The notes beneath the pieces are model-generated. The model was not told where the DNA came from. It saw nothing but the letters and a program-made list of their open reading frames with translations, and did no database searches. A DNA stretch of 64,000 bases, taken from contig NZ_CP059724.1 in NCBI RefSeq assembly GCF_022369515.1, forward strand, positions 5,084,001 to 5,148,000, written 5' to 3'. The stretch's first letter is position 1. Each line of letters begins with the position of its first letter. Shown here piece after piece: positions 1 through 7,680 of this stretch. Source of the stretch: Paenibacillus sp. 19GGS1-52 (GTDB taxonomy: Bacteria; Bacillota; Bacilli; Paenibacillales; Paenibacillaceae). Both the position numbers and the translations under genes were made by a program.

Positions 1-663
1 GGCTCCCCGGATCGTCTGAATCAAGCGTTTGCCTCCATGCTCTTCCGTCTTCTGGCGCAGCATGGCGATATAAACTTCCAACACATTGGATTCACCGCTA
101 TAATCATAGCCCCAAATCTTATCCATAATCAGGTCACGGGACAATACCCGCTTCGGATTCTGCATAAACAAATGCAGCAACTCAAATTCCTTAGCCGTTA
201 GCTCCAGCCGTTTGCCATTGCGGATCACTTCCCGTGAATCCACATCCAGCGTAATATCCTCGTAAGAGACAGCCTGTTCTCCGCCTCCACCCTGCTCGCT
301 CTTGCGTCGAAGCAGTGCGCGCACACGTGCTAACAGTTCCTCCAATGCAAACGGCTTTACTAAATAGTCATCTGCACCCATATCAAGTCCCTTCACACGG
401 TGTTCTATCTCATCTTTAGCCGTAAGCATGAGGACGGGTACACTACTGCCACCCTCCCGTAGACGTCTAACGACTTCAAAGCCGTCCACTTGCGGCATCA
501 TCACATCTAGAATAACTACATCGGGATCACTGGCCAGTACGGCACGCAATCCGTCAGCCCCATTTACTGCTGACTTTACATCGTATCCTTCAAAGGCCAG
601 GCCACGGCGCAGCATGGAAATAATTTTCTCGTCATCATCAATAATTAAAATACTCGGTCGCAT
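1..663 (-). CDS. OmpR/PhoB-family response regulator (C-terminus cut by window edge)
   Basis: Reading from the ATG at 663 toward position 1 gives 221 codons without a stop, so the gene runs off the window. The receiver domain (about residues 1-115) shows the DDD acidic pocket at 9-11, phosphoacceptor Asp53 in ILDVMMP, Thr81 and Lys103 in VKPF. A winged-helix DNA-binding domain follows, with the ELTAKEFELL and SNVLEVYIAMLRQK signatures. It should be a phosphorylation-controlled DNA-binding regulator, and a partner kinase probably lies beyond the edge. It is downstream of htrA on the same strand, but a terminator-like hairpin and a repeat separate them. Similarity is to the MprA/PhoP-like group; the regulon cannot be read from here. 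Confidence 0.93.
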   Translation of the reverse strand, partial: MRPSILIIDDDEKIISMLRRGLAFEGYDVKSAVNGADGLRAVLASDPDVVILDVMMPQVDGFEVVRRLREGGSSVPVLMLTAKDEIEHRVKGLDMGADDYLVKPFALEELLARVRALLRRKSEQGGGGEQAVSYEDITLDVDSREVIRNGKRLELTAKEFELLHLFMQNPKRVLSRDLIMDKIWGYDYSGESNVLEVYIAMLRQKTEEHGGKRLIQTIRGA

Positions 664-730
664 CAAGCAGCCCCCATTGTTCTCTTTTTATTTATATTGT
701 ATCAGTGAATGAATGGATTGGCATCCAATC

Positions 731-830
731 AAGAAGAAACGGCTTTGCCGTCCTTTATATGGACGGCACCCGTTTCTTCGAGAAATATAAGGATAATTTA
801 ATGTGTGAAACATATAAATCCTTATCTTTG
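731..830. repeat. Two-hairpin interspersed repeat, copy 1
   Basis: About 100 bases nearly identical to 17705-17802. The first hairpin pairs AAGAAACGG...GCCGTCC with GGACGGCACCCGTTTCTT around a TTTATAT loop; this copy carries a few extra bases in the left arm. The second pairs AAATATAAGGAT with ATCCTTATCTTT. It lies between htrA and the downstream regulator gene, and no coding potential is seen. Confidence 0.75.
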
Positions 831-834
831 TAGC

Positions 835-860
835 AAAAGCGGAAGGGTTCCCCCTCCCGC
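835..860 (-). terminator. Rho-independent terminator of htrA
   Basis: On the minus strand a GC-rich stem (GCGGGAGGG pairing with CCCTTCCGC, one G-U) is followed by TTTT. It sits just past the htrA stop codon. Confidence 0.75.
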
Positions 861-883
861 TCTTCAATTCACCGATTCAATAT

Positions 884-2557
884 TTACTGCTGCTGAGTTT
901 TGGTAGTATCAAAATCATTTTTGTTGCCGATTGTAACTTGTAGATCCAGTGTTTTGCCATCGCGCACTACATTCAATGTGGCTTTATCACCAACTTTTAA
1001 CGTTTGAATGAAGGTAATCAGATCTTGACTCGTTGCATATTTCGTTCCATTAACGCCTGTAATAATATCGTATGGGCGTAAGTCTGCGGTATAGGCAGGC
1101 GATTTATAAATAATCTCGGCTACCACAGAACCTTCTTTAATCTCAGTTCCCATTTGCTTGGCAACTTCATCCGTAATTGTCATTAGTGAGGCTCCGATGA
1201 AAGGAACAGGTTCTTTCGGAATGGCTTGGTTCGCTTCCAGCTTGTCAACAACCTCTTTAATGGTATTGACCGCGATAGCGAAGCCTATTCCTTGAGAATC
1301 TGTACTTACAGCCACGTTCATTCCAATGACTTCACCGTTCATATTGAGCAAAGGTCCACCGGAATTACCAGGGTTAATAGAAGCATCGGTCTGCAGCAAA
1401 TCTTTATAATTGCGTGTTCCACTGCCATCTTCTTCATTAATATCAATGCTGCGTCCTTTGGCGCTAAGTACACCGGCTGTAACCGTATGATCAAACCCTT
1501 GAGGATTACCAATAGCTACTACTTCCGAGCCAACCTTTAACGTGTCGGAATTACCCAGTGCCACTACAGGGAAGTTATTGTCCCCTTCAATCTTCAGGAC
1601 GGCCAGATCGAGATCTTTGCTAGAGCCGAGAAGTTTAGCTTCATAAGGCTTGCTGTTGCCTTCCAGCGTAACTTGAATCACATCTGCTTTATCAATTACG
1701 TGCTGGTTAGTCAAAATATATCCGGCTTTATCATAGATGAAGCCTGTGCCAATTCCATAAGGAACAAGTTGTGTTGCTGATCCTGATCCTGATCCTGATC
1801 CTGATTCTGACTGAGAACCTGCATCCGGTTCAGATTGTTGAGAATCGCTTCCACCGAACTGATCCCCGAAGAAAAATTGTGAGAATGGATCTGTCGAATT
1901 CGGACTGGTTTGACTTCCACTGCGGGTGCTGGAGTTAACAAGCGTCTCAATCTTAACTACTGCTGGCCCTACTCCATCTACCACATTTGATACATCGCCT
2001 GTTCCATTCACCAACGATGTGGTAGTGGTTGAAGGTGTAACACTTGCACTCTCGTTAGGCGCTTTAGCTGATGCATTCGTTACTGCAACCGCTGTTGCTG
2101 AATTGTCCGTAAACCAATTGCCGCGGTCTGCCATAAACATAGAACTGGATAGAACGATCATCCCAGCCAGGAAAGAAATCAGCACTGTTTTCACCGAACT
2201 TTTAGGTTTGCCTTTGTATTGCCAGCCTCCCCCTCCGTCCGCTCCATTCCCACCATTTCCGTTACGTCCGCCGCCATTGTTATCATATCCTGTTGTGCGA
2301 AGTGAAGTACTATAGGGAAGTGGATTAACCGATTGCGGCGGTGTAATTTCCACGCGCTCTGGCTCCCGCCGATTGTAATGCTCCGTACCCTCTGTATTCA
2401 GTTCATCTTTATTCAAAGATTTAAAAGGTCCGTAAGAATAGTAGTATGATGATCCTGATTCGGTAGACTGGTTTTTGTTGCTTTCATTGTTGTTATCCCA
2501 TTCCCGATCCGGTGCCGGCTCATTGTCACGATTAAACTCATTTTTGTTATCGTCCAT
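884..2557 (-). CDS. htrA: HtrA/DegP-like membrane-anchored serine protease with PDZ domain
   Basis: The 557-residue product has a long, polar, Gly/Asn-rich cytoplasmic N-terminus (1-120). One membrane segment follows (about 123-142), then a Ser/Thr-rich linker, a trypsin-like domain (about 190-440) and one PDZ domain (about 454-542). The catalytic triad is visible as His286 (TNQHVI), Asp317 (DLDLAVLK) and Ser399 (GNSGGPL). This is the usual layout of Bacillus HtrA/HtrB/YyxA, which degrade or refold misfolded proteins outside the membrane. A Gly-Ser dipeptide run at about 251-260, encoded by tandem GATCCT hexamers, links the N-terminal region to the protease. The start follows GGGAGG. It lies between a LiaFSR operon and an OmpR-type regulator gene, which suggests an envelope-stress neighbourhood. 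Confidence 0.95.
   Translation of the reverse strand: MDDNKNEFNRDNEPAPDREWDNNNESNKNQSTESGSSYYYSYGPFKSLNKDELNTEGTEHYNRREPERVEITPPQSVNPLPYSTSLRTTGYDNNGGGRNGNGGNGADGGGGWQYKGKPKSSVKTVLISFLAGMIVLSSSMFMADRGNWFTDNSATAVAVTNASAKAPNESASVTPSTTTTSLVNGTGDVSNVVDGVGPAVVKIETLVNSSTRSGSQTSPNSTDPFSQFFFGDQFGGSDSQQSEPDAGSQSESGSGSGSGSATQLVPYGIGTGFIYDKAGYILTNQHVIDKADVIQVTLEGNSKPYEAKLLGSSKDLDLAVLKIEGDNNFPVVALGNSDTLKVGSEVVAIGNPQGFDHTVTAGVLSAKGRSIDINEEDGSGTRNYKDLLQTDASINPGNSGGPLLNMNGEVIGMNVAVSTDSQGIGFAIAVNTIKEVVDKLEANQAIPKEPVPFIGASLMTITDEVAKQMGTEIKEGSVVAEIIYKSPAYTADLRPYDIITGVNGTKYATSQDLITFIQTLKVGDKATLNVVRDGKTLDLQVTIGNKNDFDTTKTQQQ
1779..1806. repeat. Tandem GATCCT hexamers inside htrA
   Basis: Four to five consecutive GATCCT-type units encode the Ser-Gly run between the HtrA stalk and protease domain. 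Hexamer gains or losses would keep the frame, so linker length could vary between strains. Confidence 0.7.
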
Positions 2558-2625
2558 GTTTTCTTTCCTCCCGCACCCTGTCTGTCTGACAAGGAGTATT
2601 TGTTTTCTTGTTCTTATTTTGTACT

Positions 2626-2642
2626 GTGAACCTTAAGGTCAC
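2626..2642. promoter_or_regulatory. Palindrome upstream of htrA, possible operator
   Basis: GTGAACCTTAAGGTCAC has a perfect ACCTTAAGGT core flanked by GTG(A)/CAC. It lies about 70 bases upstream of the htrA start. It could bind a stress regulator such as the adjacent OmpR-type protein; that link is inference only. Confidence 0.3.
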
Positions 2643-2691
2643 ATTAAAAACAATTTAAGCGGAGATAAAAGATTTGGGGGAACGGGTATCA

Positions 2692-2805
2692 GGGGAACGG
2701 GTATCAGGCTACACCGCTGTTGAAATCGTGTTCCTTGAATTTACCCTACGGGTGGAACACGATTTCAAAGGCGGCCGTAAACTTTCCGCTCTGATACCCC
2801 TTCCC
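2692..2805. repeat. Covarying nested-hairpin element, copy A
   Basis: Outer arms pair GGGTATCAG (2699-2707) with CTGATACCC (2791-2799), and the pairing extends past one mismatch to 14 of 15 bases. CCGC and GCGG then pair. The inner arms are a perfect 15-bp stem (2720-2734 with 2754-2768), and an ACCC-TAC-GGGT mini-hairpin caps the loop. The fixed words CCGCTGTTG and CAAAGGCGG also occur in the copy at 39966-40069, although the stem bases differ. The left end has a second direct copy of GGGGAACGGGTATCAG just upstream. Confidence 0.7.
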
Positions 2806-2819
2806 TGTGCAGGGAAGCA

Positions 2820-2857
2820 CAAAAAAGCCCGAGCGCTAAACACCTCGCGACGGGCTG
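2820..2857 (-). terminator. Rho-independent terminator downstream of liaR
   Basis: On the minus strand AGCCCG (2856-2851) pairs with CGGGCT (2831-2826) and is followed by TTTTT. It lies downstream of liaR and its 3' repeat region. Confidence 0.65.
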
Positions 2858-2867
2858 AGACTACAAA

Positions 2868-2931
2868 CAAAGATAAAGATAAAAGCAAAGGCAAAGGCAA
2901 AGATAAAGATAAAAATAAAGATAAAGAGTAA
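2868..2931. repeat. AAAGATAAA-type simple sequence tract
   Basis: About 60 bases of short purine-rich units (AAAGATAAA and AAAGGC variants). The tract gives a Lys/Asp-rich open frame on the plus strand, which I regard as a by-product of the repeat. Confidence 0.6.
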
Positions 2932-2944
2932 ATATAAGAGTTAA

Positions 2945-3130
2945 GTGTACTTCGTGCAATTAAAAAAGCTTATGCAGCACATCGCAGTTAATTGTATTCT
3001 ATGCAGGTAAATCTCCAGAATGAGCTAACAAACCGCATTTCGCTGGATTTTAGTTGCAGCGAATACAATTAAAATCCACCGGAAGTCTTTATGGCTCCTT
3101 TTAGCTGTATGGAGTGCAACTAACTTCCTT
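2945..3130. repeat. Array of degenerate palindromes, family TTTAGTTG..CAACTAAA
   Basis: Four imperfect copies of a roughly 25-base palindromic unit occur near 2944-2966, 2987-3015, 3050-3075 and 3098-3122. Examples are TTTTAGTTGCAGCGAATACA and TAGCTGTATGGAGTGCAACT. No gene is seen here; the array lies between the liaR stop codon and its likely terminator. Confidence 0.55.
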
Positions 3131-3183
3131 TCCGCACCCCAGTTGAGAGTGAGTGGAGCATAAACGTGGGTCTGTCAATAATT

Positions 3184-3837
3184 TTATCCCTGGGCCCAGC
3201 CCTTGCGGTGAGCGTAAATTGCCAGTTGGGTACGGTCATCCAGTTCGCATTTCATCAACAGGTTGCTGACATGCGTCTTCACTGTTTTGATACTAATATG
3301 CAGTTCCTCGCCAATATCCTTGTTGTTCTTGCCCTCGGCAATGAGCAGCAGGACTTCCTTCTCACGTTCCGTTAAGCCGGAGGAATCGCCCTGCACTGTA
3401 CGCTGGCGGATACCGCGGGTCAGAGCCTGCGATACATCACCGGTCATCACGGGCATACCGCGATAGGCTCCCTGGAGCGCATAAATGAGTTCCTCTGCCG
3501 ACACGGTTTTGAGCACATAGCTGATAGCTCCCGCTTCAATGGCATCCACTACCAGATCATCCTCGAGGAAGCTGGTTAAGATCACTATTTTGAGACCAGG
3601 GAATTCGGACATCACGGCCTTGGTGGTTTCTGCTCCGTTCATCACCGGCATCATTAGATCCATCAGCACGAGGTCTGGCAGAGCTTCCTGTCCGCCCGCA
3701 CGCAGCATCTCCAGTGCCTCCAGTCCGTTTGCCGCCTCACCGGTAACCTCGAATTTGGGCTCCAGCATTAGATAAGTCTTGAGGCCCATTCTCACCATGT
3801 CATGATCATCAACAATTAGCACTTTAATGACACTCAT
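3184..3837 (-). CDS. liaR: LiaR/VraR-like NarL-family response regulator
   Basis: The 217-residue product has a receiver domain with Asp60 in VLMDLMMP and the signature Lys in VLKTVSAEE. A LuxR-type helix-turn-helix covers about 153-217 (LTEREKEVLLLIAEGKNNKDI). It is the third gene of liaF-liaS-liaR, the cell-envelope stress system sensing lipid II inhibitors in Bacillus and Staphylococcus. The gap between liaS and liaR is filled by a 63-bp-type repeat, and the AGGAGG of liaR is the last part of that repeat. The assignment rests on domain order and operon context; the family function is established knowledge. Confidence 0.93.
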   Translation of the reverse strand: MSVIKVLIVDDHDMVRMGLKTYLMLEPKFEVTGEAANGLEALEMLRAGGQEALPDLVLMDLMMPVMNGAETTKAVMSEFPGLKIVILTSFLEDDLVVDAIEAGAISYVLKTVSAEELIYALQGAYRGMPVMTGDVSQALTRGIRQRTVQGDSSGLTEREKEVLLLIAEGKNNKDIGEELHISIKTVKTHVSNLLMKCELDDRTQLAIYAHRKGWAQG

Positions 3838-3843
3838 GTCAGT

Positions 3844-3983
3844 CCTCCTAAAAGTTTTGTTAGCATCACTTCACTGCGTTACTTCGTACAAAACTCGCTT
3901 CGTAAGCCTACGCCTAGTTTTATGAAGCTTAGCTACTTGAATTTCCAACGCAATAAAACTCACTTCGTAAGCATATGCTTAAA
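3844..3983. repeat. Tandem repeat array carrying the liaR ribosome binding site
   Basis: Two diverged units of the AGTTTTGT...TTCGTACAAAACT family, read on the plus strand, contain the shared word CTTCGTAAGC. The side next to liaR ends CCTCCTAAAAGTTTTGTTAGCAT, which on the minus strand supplies the AGGAGG of liaR. The same junction is found next to the Spo0E-like gene at 47793. Confidence 0.7.
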
Positions 3984-5045
3984 CTATACTTCTGTACCAA
4001 GCGTTCCGTTCTCCTCCGGCTCATGGCTCTCTTGCAAAAACTTAGGGATATGTACACGGATCGTTGTTCCCGCGCCTCTGCGGCTAATAATCTCTACTTG
4101 TCCGCCTAGCTTCTCGGCACGCTCACGCATCGTTGTAAGTCCATAGGAACCTTGCTTATGTTGCACATTTTCGAAACCTTGCCCGTCATCGCTAATGCTC
4201 ATCACAACCTGTCTCGGCGTTTCACGAAGTGATAAACTGACAATCCGTGCTATAGCATGTTTTACAATATTGGCCATGGCCTCTTGGATAATCAGGAATA
4301 ACTGATGCTCAATCGCCTCGGACAGCTCGCCCTGCAATTCAAGCTCCTTCATGCCTTTCAGACCGTTCTGGCGGCAATAGTCCGGGAACCATTTCTCCAG
4401 CGCTTCGAACAGTGTTCGACCTTCCAGCTCTACCGGACGCAGCTGCGCAATTAGTGCTCTCATCTGCTTTTGCGCCATTTGAGACATCGTAATTAACTGG
4501 TTCATGACGGTTTGACCTTGTTCAACATTACGTTCTAGCACTTTAGGCAGCGAAGAGGCGGACATGTGGATAGCAAAAAGCTGCTGGCTCACCGTATCAT
4601 GTAGATCACGGGCCATCCGCCTCCGCTCCTCAAGTACCGCACTCTCCGCCGCCTGTTCCTTCTCGATAACCTCCTGCTCACCCAATCGCTGCAGCAGTTG
4701 CATTTTGTTCTCCACCGTATCCATCATACTGTTGAATTCGTGGTACACTCTTGCAAAAGATTGATCATCGCTTTCCGGCATCCGCACAGAAAGATTACCC
4801 TTCGCTACCTGCAGCATGTTCAGGTCGAGATGATCGACACGGCGCTGAATCCGTTGACCTGCCATATAACCGATAATCACTGAAAACAGCACAATCCCAA
4901 TACATAGGTAAACCCACATCCGATAATCCACAACTTTAATATAGCCCAGGCAACTGCCCGCATACATCAGTCCAGCAGTCACACCACCGCTGAGGAGGAA
5001 ATAGATAGACAACATCCATTTGGTATTGCTGAAGATTGTCCCCAT
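3984..5045 (-). CDS. liaS: LiaS/VraS-like sensor histidine kinase
   Basis: The 353-residue kinase has two N-terminal membrane segments (about 10-30 and 41-62) with a very short outer loop, typical of intramembrane-sensing LiaS. A HAMP-like linker follows, then a HisKA_3 domain with phospho-His149 in RDLHDTVSQ and an HATPase domain (DDGQGF). I start it at the ATG at 5045-5043, which sits one base after the liaF stop and is preceded by GGTGGG. A longer reading from 5087 would overlap liaF by 40 bases. It should autophosphorylate on envelope damage and activate LiaR. Confidence 0.93.
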   Translation of the reverse strand: MGTIFSNTKWMLSIYFLLSGGVTAGLMYAGSCLGYIKVVDYRMWVYLCIGIVLFSVIIGYMAGQRIQRRVDHLDLNMLQVAKGNLSVRMPESDDQSFARVYHEFNSMMDTVENKMQLLQRLGEQEVIEKEQAAESAVLEERRRMARDLHDTVSQQLFAIHMSASSLPKVLERNVEQGQTVMNQLITMSQMAQKQMRALIAQLRPVELEGRTLFEALEKWFPDYCRQNGLKGMKELELQGELSEAIEHQLFLIIQEAMANIVKHAIARIVSLSLRETPRQVVMSISDDGQGFENVQHKQGSYGLTTMRERAEKLGGQVEIISRRGAGTTIRVHIPKFLQESHEPEENGTLGTEV

Positions 5046-5046
5046 C

Positions 5047-6129
5047 TTAACCCACCGTTTTAACTTTAATGTCACCAATAAAAGCACTTACGTTGATCCG
5101 GACTTTTTTGCCTGCTTCCTTATAGTAAGGTGTCTTGCATTGAACACTGCTCATAAACCCGCTACGCGATTGCTCTAGTACTTGCATATCACCAATAAAA
5201 GAGCTGCTGTTAACCGATATGCCCAAATCCATATCATTCGGGATGTAGACTTTGATATCGCCGATAAAAGCAGAAATATTAATCTTCGTCTCACCGTAAG
5301 CGATTTGCGCGTTGGTAAGATCCAGCACCGTGTCGCCAATGAACTGTGAGATATTTGTATTTTTTAGCTGAAAATGCTCTCGGCCCATATGAACATCTCC
5401 GATAAAAGCGGAACGGTGTGTCGTTTCCTTGCCTCCATCTGCCTCATTGAAATCTTCATGCCACTCGCCATGTCTGCGGGCATGCCGTTCATGCCGCTCC
5501 TGACGTCTGCGTTCATGACGGTCCTGCTTCTCCTGCCAGCGGGAGCTGGCATAAGATTTATAGGAATCCGGCTCCGACTCTTCTTCATCTTCATCCTTAT
5601 GAAGATATTTATTCCAATCCCGCTCTCCGGAAGGCTTGCCGAACTTCTGCTCGAACTGTTCGTCCAATGTGGACTCCAGCGGCTTAGGGGGCTCAGCATC
5701 TAATGGCGCAGCGCTTTTTCCAGGAGGATAATAGCTTGGCGGAACGGGTGGAGCTGGCGGAACGGGTGGCGTAGTTCCACGTGGTTTAAAGATCACGTAC
5801 AGTCCGCCGCCAATCAGCATCACCGGAATGAACATTTTGAAAAATTCACCAGCCGAAAGATCGAACCAGTCCAAATTGCGGCCGAGGAAAAAAACACCGA
5901 TCGCCAGAAAGAAAAAACCACCGATTGTTGAAGAACCCTTGGAGTTGTTGTAATCACCAGTAGAGAGCAAGCGCTGCACACCCATTATGATCAATATGAC
6001 CGGCCAGTAGTTGGAGGCCAGATAACCTATGCTGAAATCAGTGTAACCCAGCTGTCTGAGCAGGAACATTGCACCAAGACCGATCAGGATCAAACCACCA
6101 AGCACCTGGCTTGTGAACCGTCTTTTCAT
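5047..6129 (-). CDS. liaF: LiaF-like membrane protein, inhibitor of LiaS
   Basis: The 360-residue protein has an N-terminal region with about four membrane helices (roughly 9-108), a Pro-rich stretch and a very charged linker rich in Glu, Arg and His (about 155-235). Its C-terminal LiaF-like domain carries repeated SAFIGD/SSFIGD motifs (four or more), a beta-rich repeat characteristic of LiaF/VraT. LiaF is known to hold LiaS inactive in unstressed cells. It is the first gene of the liaFSR operon, and its stop nearly touches the liaS start, so translation is probably coupled. Confidence 0.9.
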   Translation of the reverse strand: MKRRFTSQVLGGLILIGLGAMFLLRQLGYTDFSIGYLASNYWPVILIIMGVQRLLSTGDYNNSKGSSTIGGFFFLAIGVFFLGRNLDWFDLSAGEFFKMFIPVMLIGGGLYVIFKPRGTTPPVPPAPPVPPSYYPPGKSAAPLDAEPPKPLESTLDEQFEQKFGKPSGERDWNKYLHKDEDEEESEPDSYKSYASSRWQEKQDRHERRRQERHERHARRHGEWHEDFNEADGGKETTHRSAFIGDVHMGREHFQLKNTNISQFIGDTVLDLTNAQIAYGETKINISAFIGDIKVYIPNDMDLGISVNSSSFIGDMQVLEQSRSGFMSSVQCKTPYYKEAGKKVRINVSAFIGDIKVKTVG

Positions 6130-6303
6130 ATCTCATTTCCCCTTTATGTTATTGGAAACGCTCTTCTGTAACCTTATGACCCTAGTCTACAGGAATGAAG
6201 CGGCTGAGAACAGCGGCGTGAGAAGGAATCTCTCCTCAGTCTCCAGACGGAGGGGTTGGGTTAATTTACTATTATACTTCTTATGTATGCGTGTATAAAC
6301 AGC

Positions 6304-6357
6304 AAAAGGACTGTCCGTTTCAGCTTACTCAGCTGATTTACAGACAATCCTTTTTTT
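6304..6357 (-). terminator. Hairpin terminator below the SASP-like gene (bidirectional)
   Basis: AGGATTGTC and GACAGTCCT pair around an inner CAGCT/AGCTG stem, with T-rich sequence on both sides. It can stop minus-strand transcription past 6388. Confidence 0.65.
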
Positions 6358-6387
6358 CAATAGTTACCTGTAATGGTGTTACAAGTG

Positions 6388-6534
6388 TTACTGCTGTGGT
6401 TTTTGGACCGGTTTAGCAACATTATTTCCACTCTGCTTAGCTGCGCCATCATTCTCAACAGCAAATTCAGCATTGTATTTTTGATTAGGTGTTTTATAGT
6501 TTTCTTGTACCTTTGATTTTTTAGTATTGGCCAC
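6388..6534 (-). CDS. Small gamma-type SASP-like protein, 48 residues
   Basis: The GTG start at 6534 follows GGGAGG by nine bases and opens a 48-codon frame ending in TAA at 6388. The product is polar, rich in Asn, Gln and Lys, with no membrane segment. The stretch NQKYNAEFAVEN...AAKQSGNN resembles the YxxEFAxE...KKQN repeat of gamma-type small acid-soluble spore proteins, which serve as amino acid stores in spores. It has its own ribosome binding site and a terminator. The match is by eye and short, so the family call is tentative while the gene itself looks real. Confidence 0.6.
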   Translation of the reverse strand: MANTKKSKVQENYKTPNQKYNAEFAVENDGAAKQSGNNVAKPVQKPQQ

Positions 6535-6705
6535 GGAAATTCACCTCCCTTTTCTCTCGTGCCGCATACACTCCTGCTGACTCTGAGAACATCTTGAAAG
6601 AGGCTACTGCTTTGCCCCAGTCCGTATTATGGGATGAGGAAGCAACTATTATACATTCCTAAGTGAAAAAAAATTCAAGCTACTGAACTCCGTCTACCCT
6701 GCATT

Positions 6706-7572
6706 TCAAATAACTTCCTCCAACAGGGATTGCGGCACGGTGTTATAGGTTTCAATCGCCTGGCTGAGATTCTTCAGCATGACCTCTGTACACTTACCTT
6801 TCCCACGCTTAATGAGCTGAACGACAACGGTCTTCTTGCCCCATTCCTTGTAAACCTGTTTCGTGGTGGAAAAATATAAATCAATCTTCCGGCCTTTAAT
6901 AGCCGATCCCGTATCTGCGACAACAGCGTAGCCATAGCCAGGTATATAAAGAACGCTGCCCAGTGGCAATATTTTCGGATCTGCGGCTATAGTCGAAACT
7001 GTATTTTTATCTCTGCGGACCTTGACCCCTGAGTATGTGATTCCGTATTGAGGATGCTTTGCCGTTTTCCCTGTGGATTCATAGCCGGCCGTGTAGCCAG
7101 TTGCGGTTACCTTCAGTGTTGTGATTATCTGCTCTGGTGCTGGCGCCGCTACAGGTACGGAAGCTGGTGCTGGTGTAGTCGTGGAGATTACAGACGGCTT
7201 CTTCGTTACTTGTGGTGATTTCGTCGTCACGGGCTTTGATTCTAATGTTCTTGAGCGGAATGCTTGCCCGGAAACGGATTGCTGAGACTTCTGTGACTTC
7301 TGTGACTGCTGAGACTGTAAAATAGCTTGGCCGTTCGCTAGTACCCTGCTCTGGGCAGAATTTTTAAATGATGCTGCAGCTGTTAATACCTGTTTATATT
7401 GCAAAGACTCCGATTGCGTTATGTTATTGCTCAGTTGCTTGGAAGTGTCTCCCGCTCCATTGGCCTCAGCTGCTTTATGTTCGGAATTCGGATATACACC
7501 GGCTACTGACAGCAGAAGTGCAAATGTTACGATAAGACACCAAAACCTCTGGCCTATGCCCATTTTGTTCAT
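6706..7572 (-). CDS. Secreted 3D-domain (YocH/YuiC-like) cell wall protein
   Basis: The 288-residue product begins with a clear signal peptide (about 1-33). A low-complexity Gln/Ser/Lys run ([11 protein letters not shown]) and a Thr/Pro/Ala linker follow. A 3D domain (about 150-255) carries the three-Asp signature: ATGYTAG near its start, [10 protein letters not shown] in the middle and [17 protein letters not shown] toward the end. These double-psi beta-barrel domains occur in MltA-related and Rpf/Sps-like muralytic proteins. It probably acts on peptidoglycan outside the membrane. No LysM or SH3 wall-binding domain is visible, and a 3' extension of about 30 residues is unassigned. Confidence 0.85.
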   Translation of the reverse strand: MNKMGIGQRFWCLIVTFALLLSVAGVYPNSEHKAAEANGAGDTSKQLSNNITQSESLQYKQVLTAAASFKNSAQSRVLANGQAILQSQQSQKSQKSQQSVSGQAFRSRTLESKPVTTKSPQVTKKPSVISTTTPAPASVPVAAPAPEQIITTLKVTATGYTAGYESTGKTAKHPQYGITYSGVKVRRDKNTVSTIAADPKILPLGSVLYIPGYGYAVVADTGSAIKGRKIDLYFSTTKQVYKEWGKKTVVVQLIKRGKGKCTEVMLKNLSQAIETYNTVPQSLLEEVI

Positions 7573-7680
7573 GTGATAAACCTCCCCCTACTAGCGAAGG
7601 TTTCCCATTCCACAAAATTTTATACATGAAGACTAGTAAAAGATCTTCATGGGCATAAGTCAGAGGCTGTTAAAAATAGT

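Noticed and set aside
2674-2931. Open frame of 85 codons ending in a Lys/Asp run
   Set aside because: It lies across a hairpin element, a minus-strand terminator and a simple repeat, and has no ribosome binding site; the Lys/Asp tail is the repeat itself.
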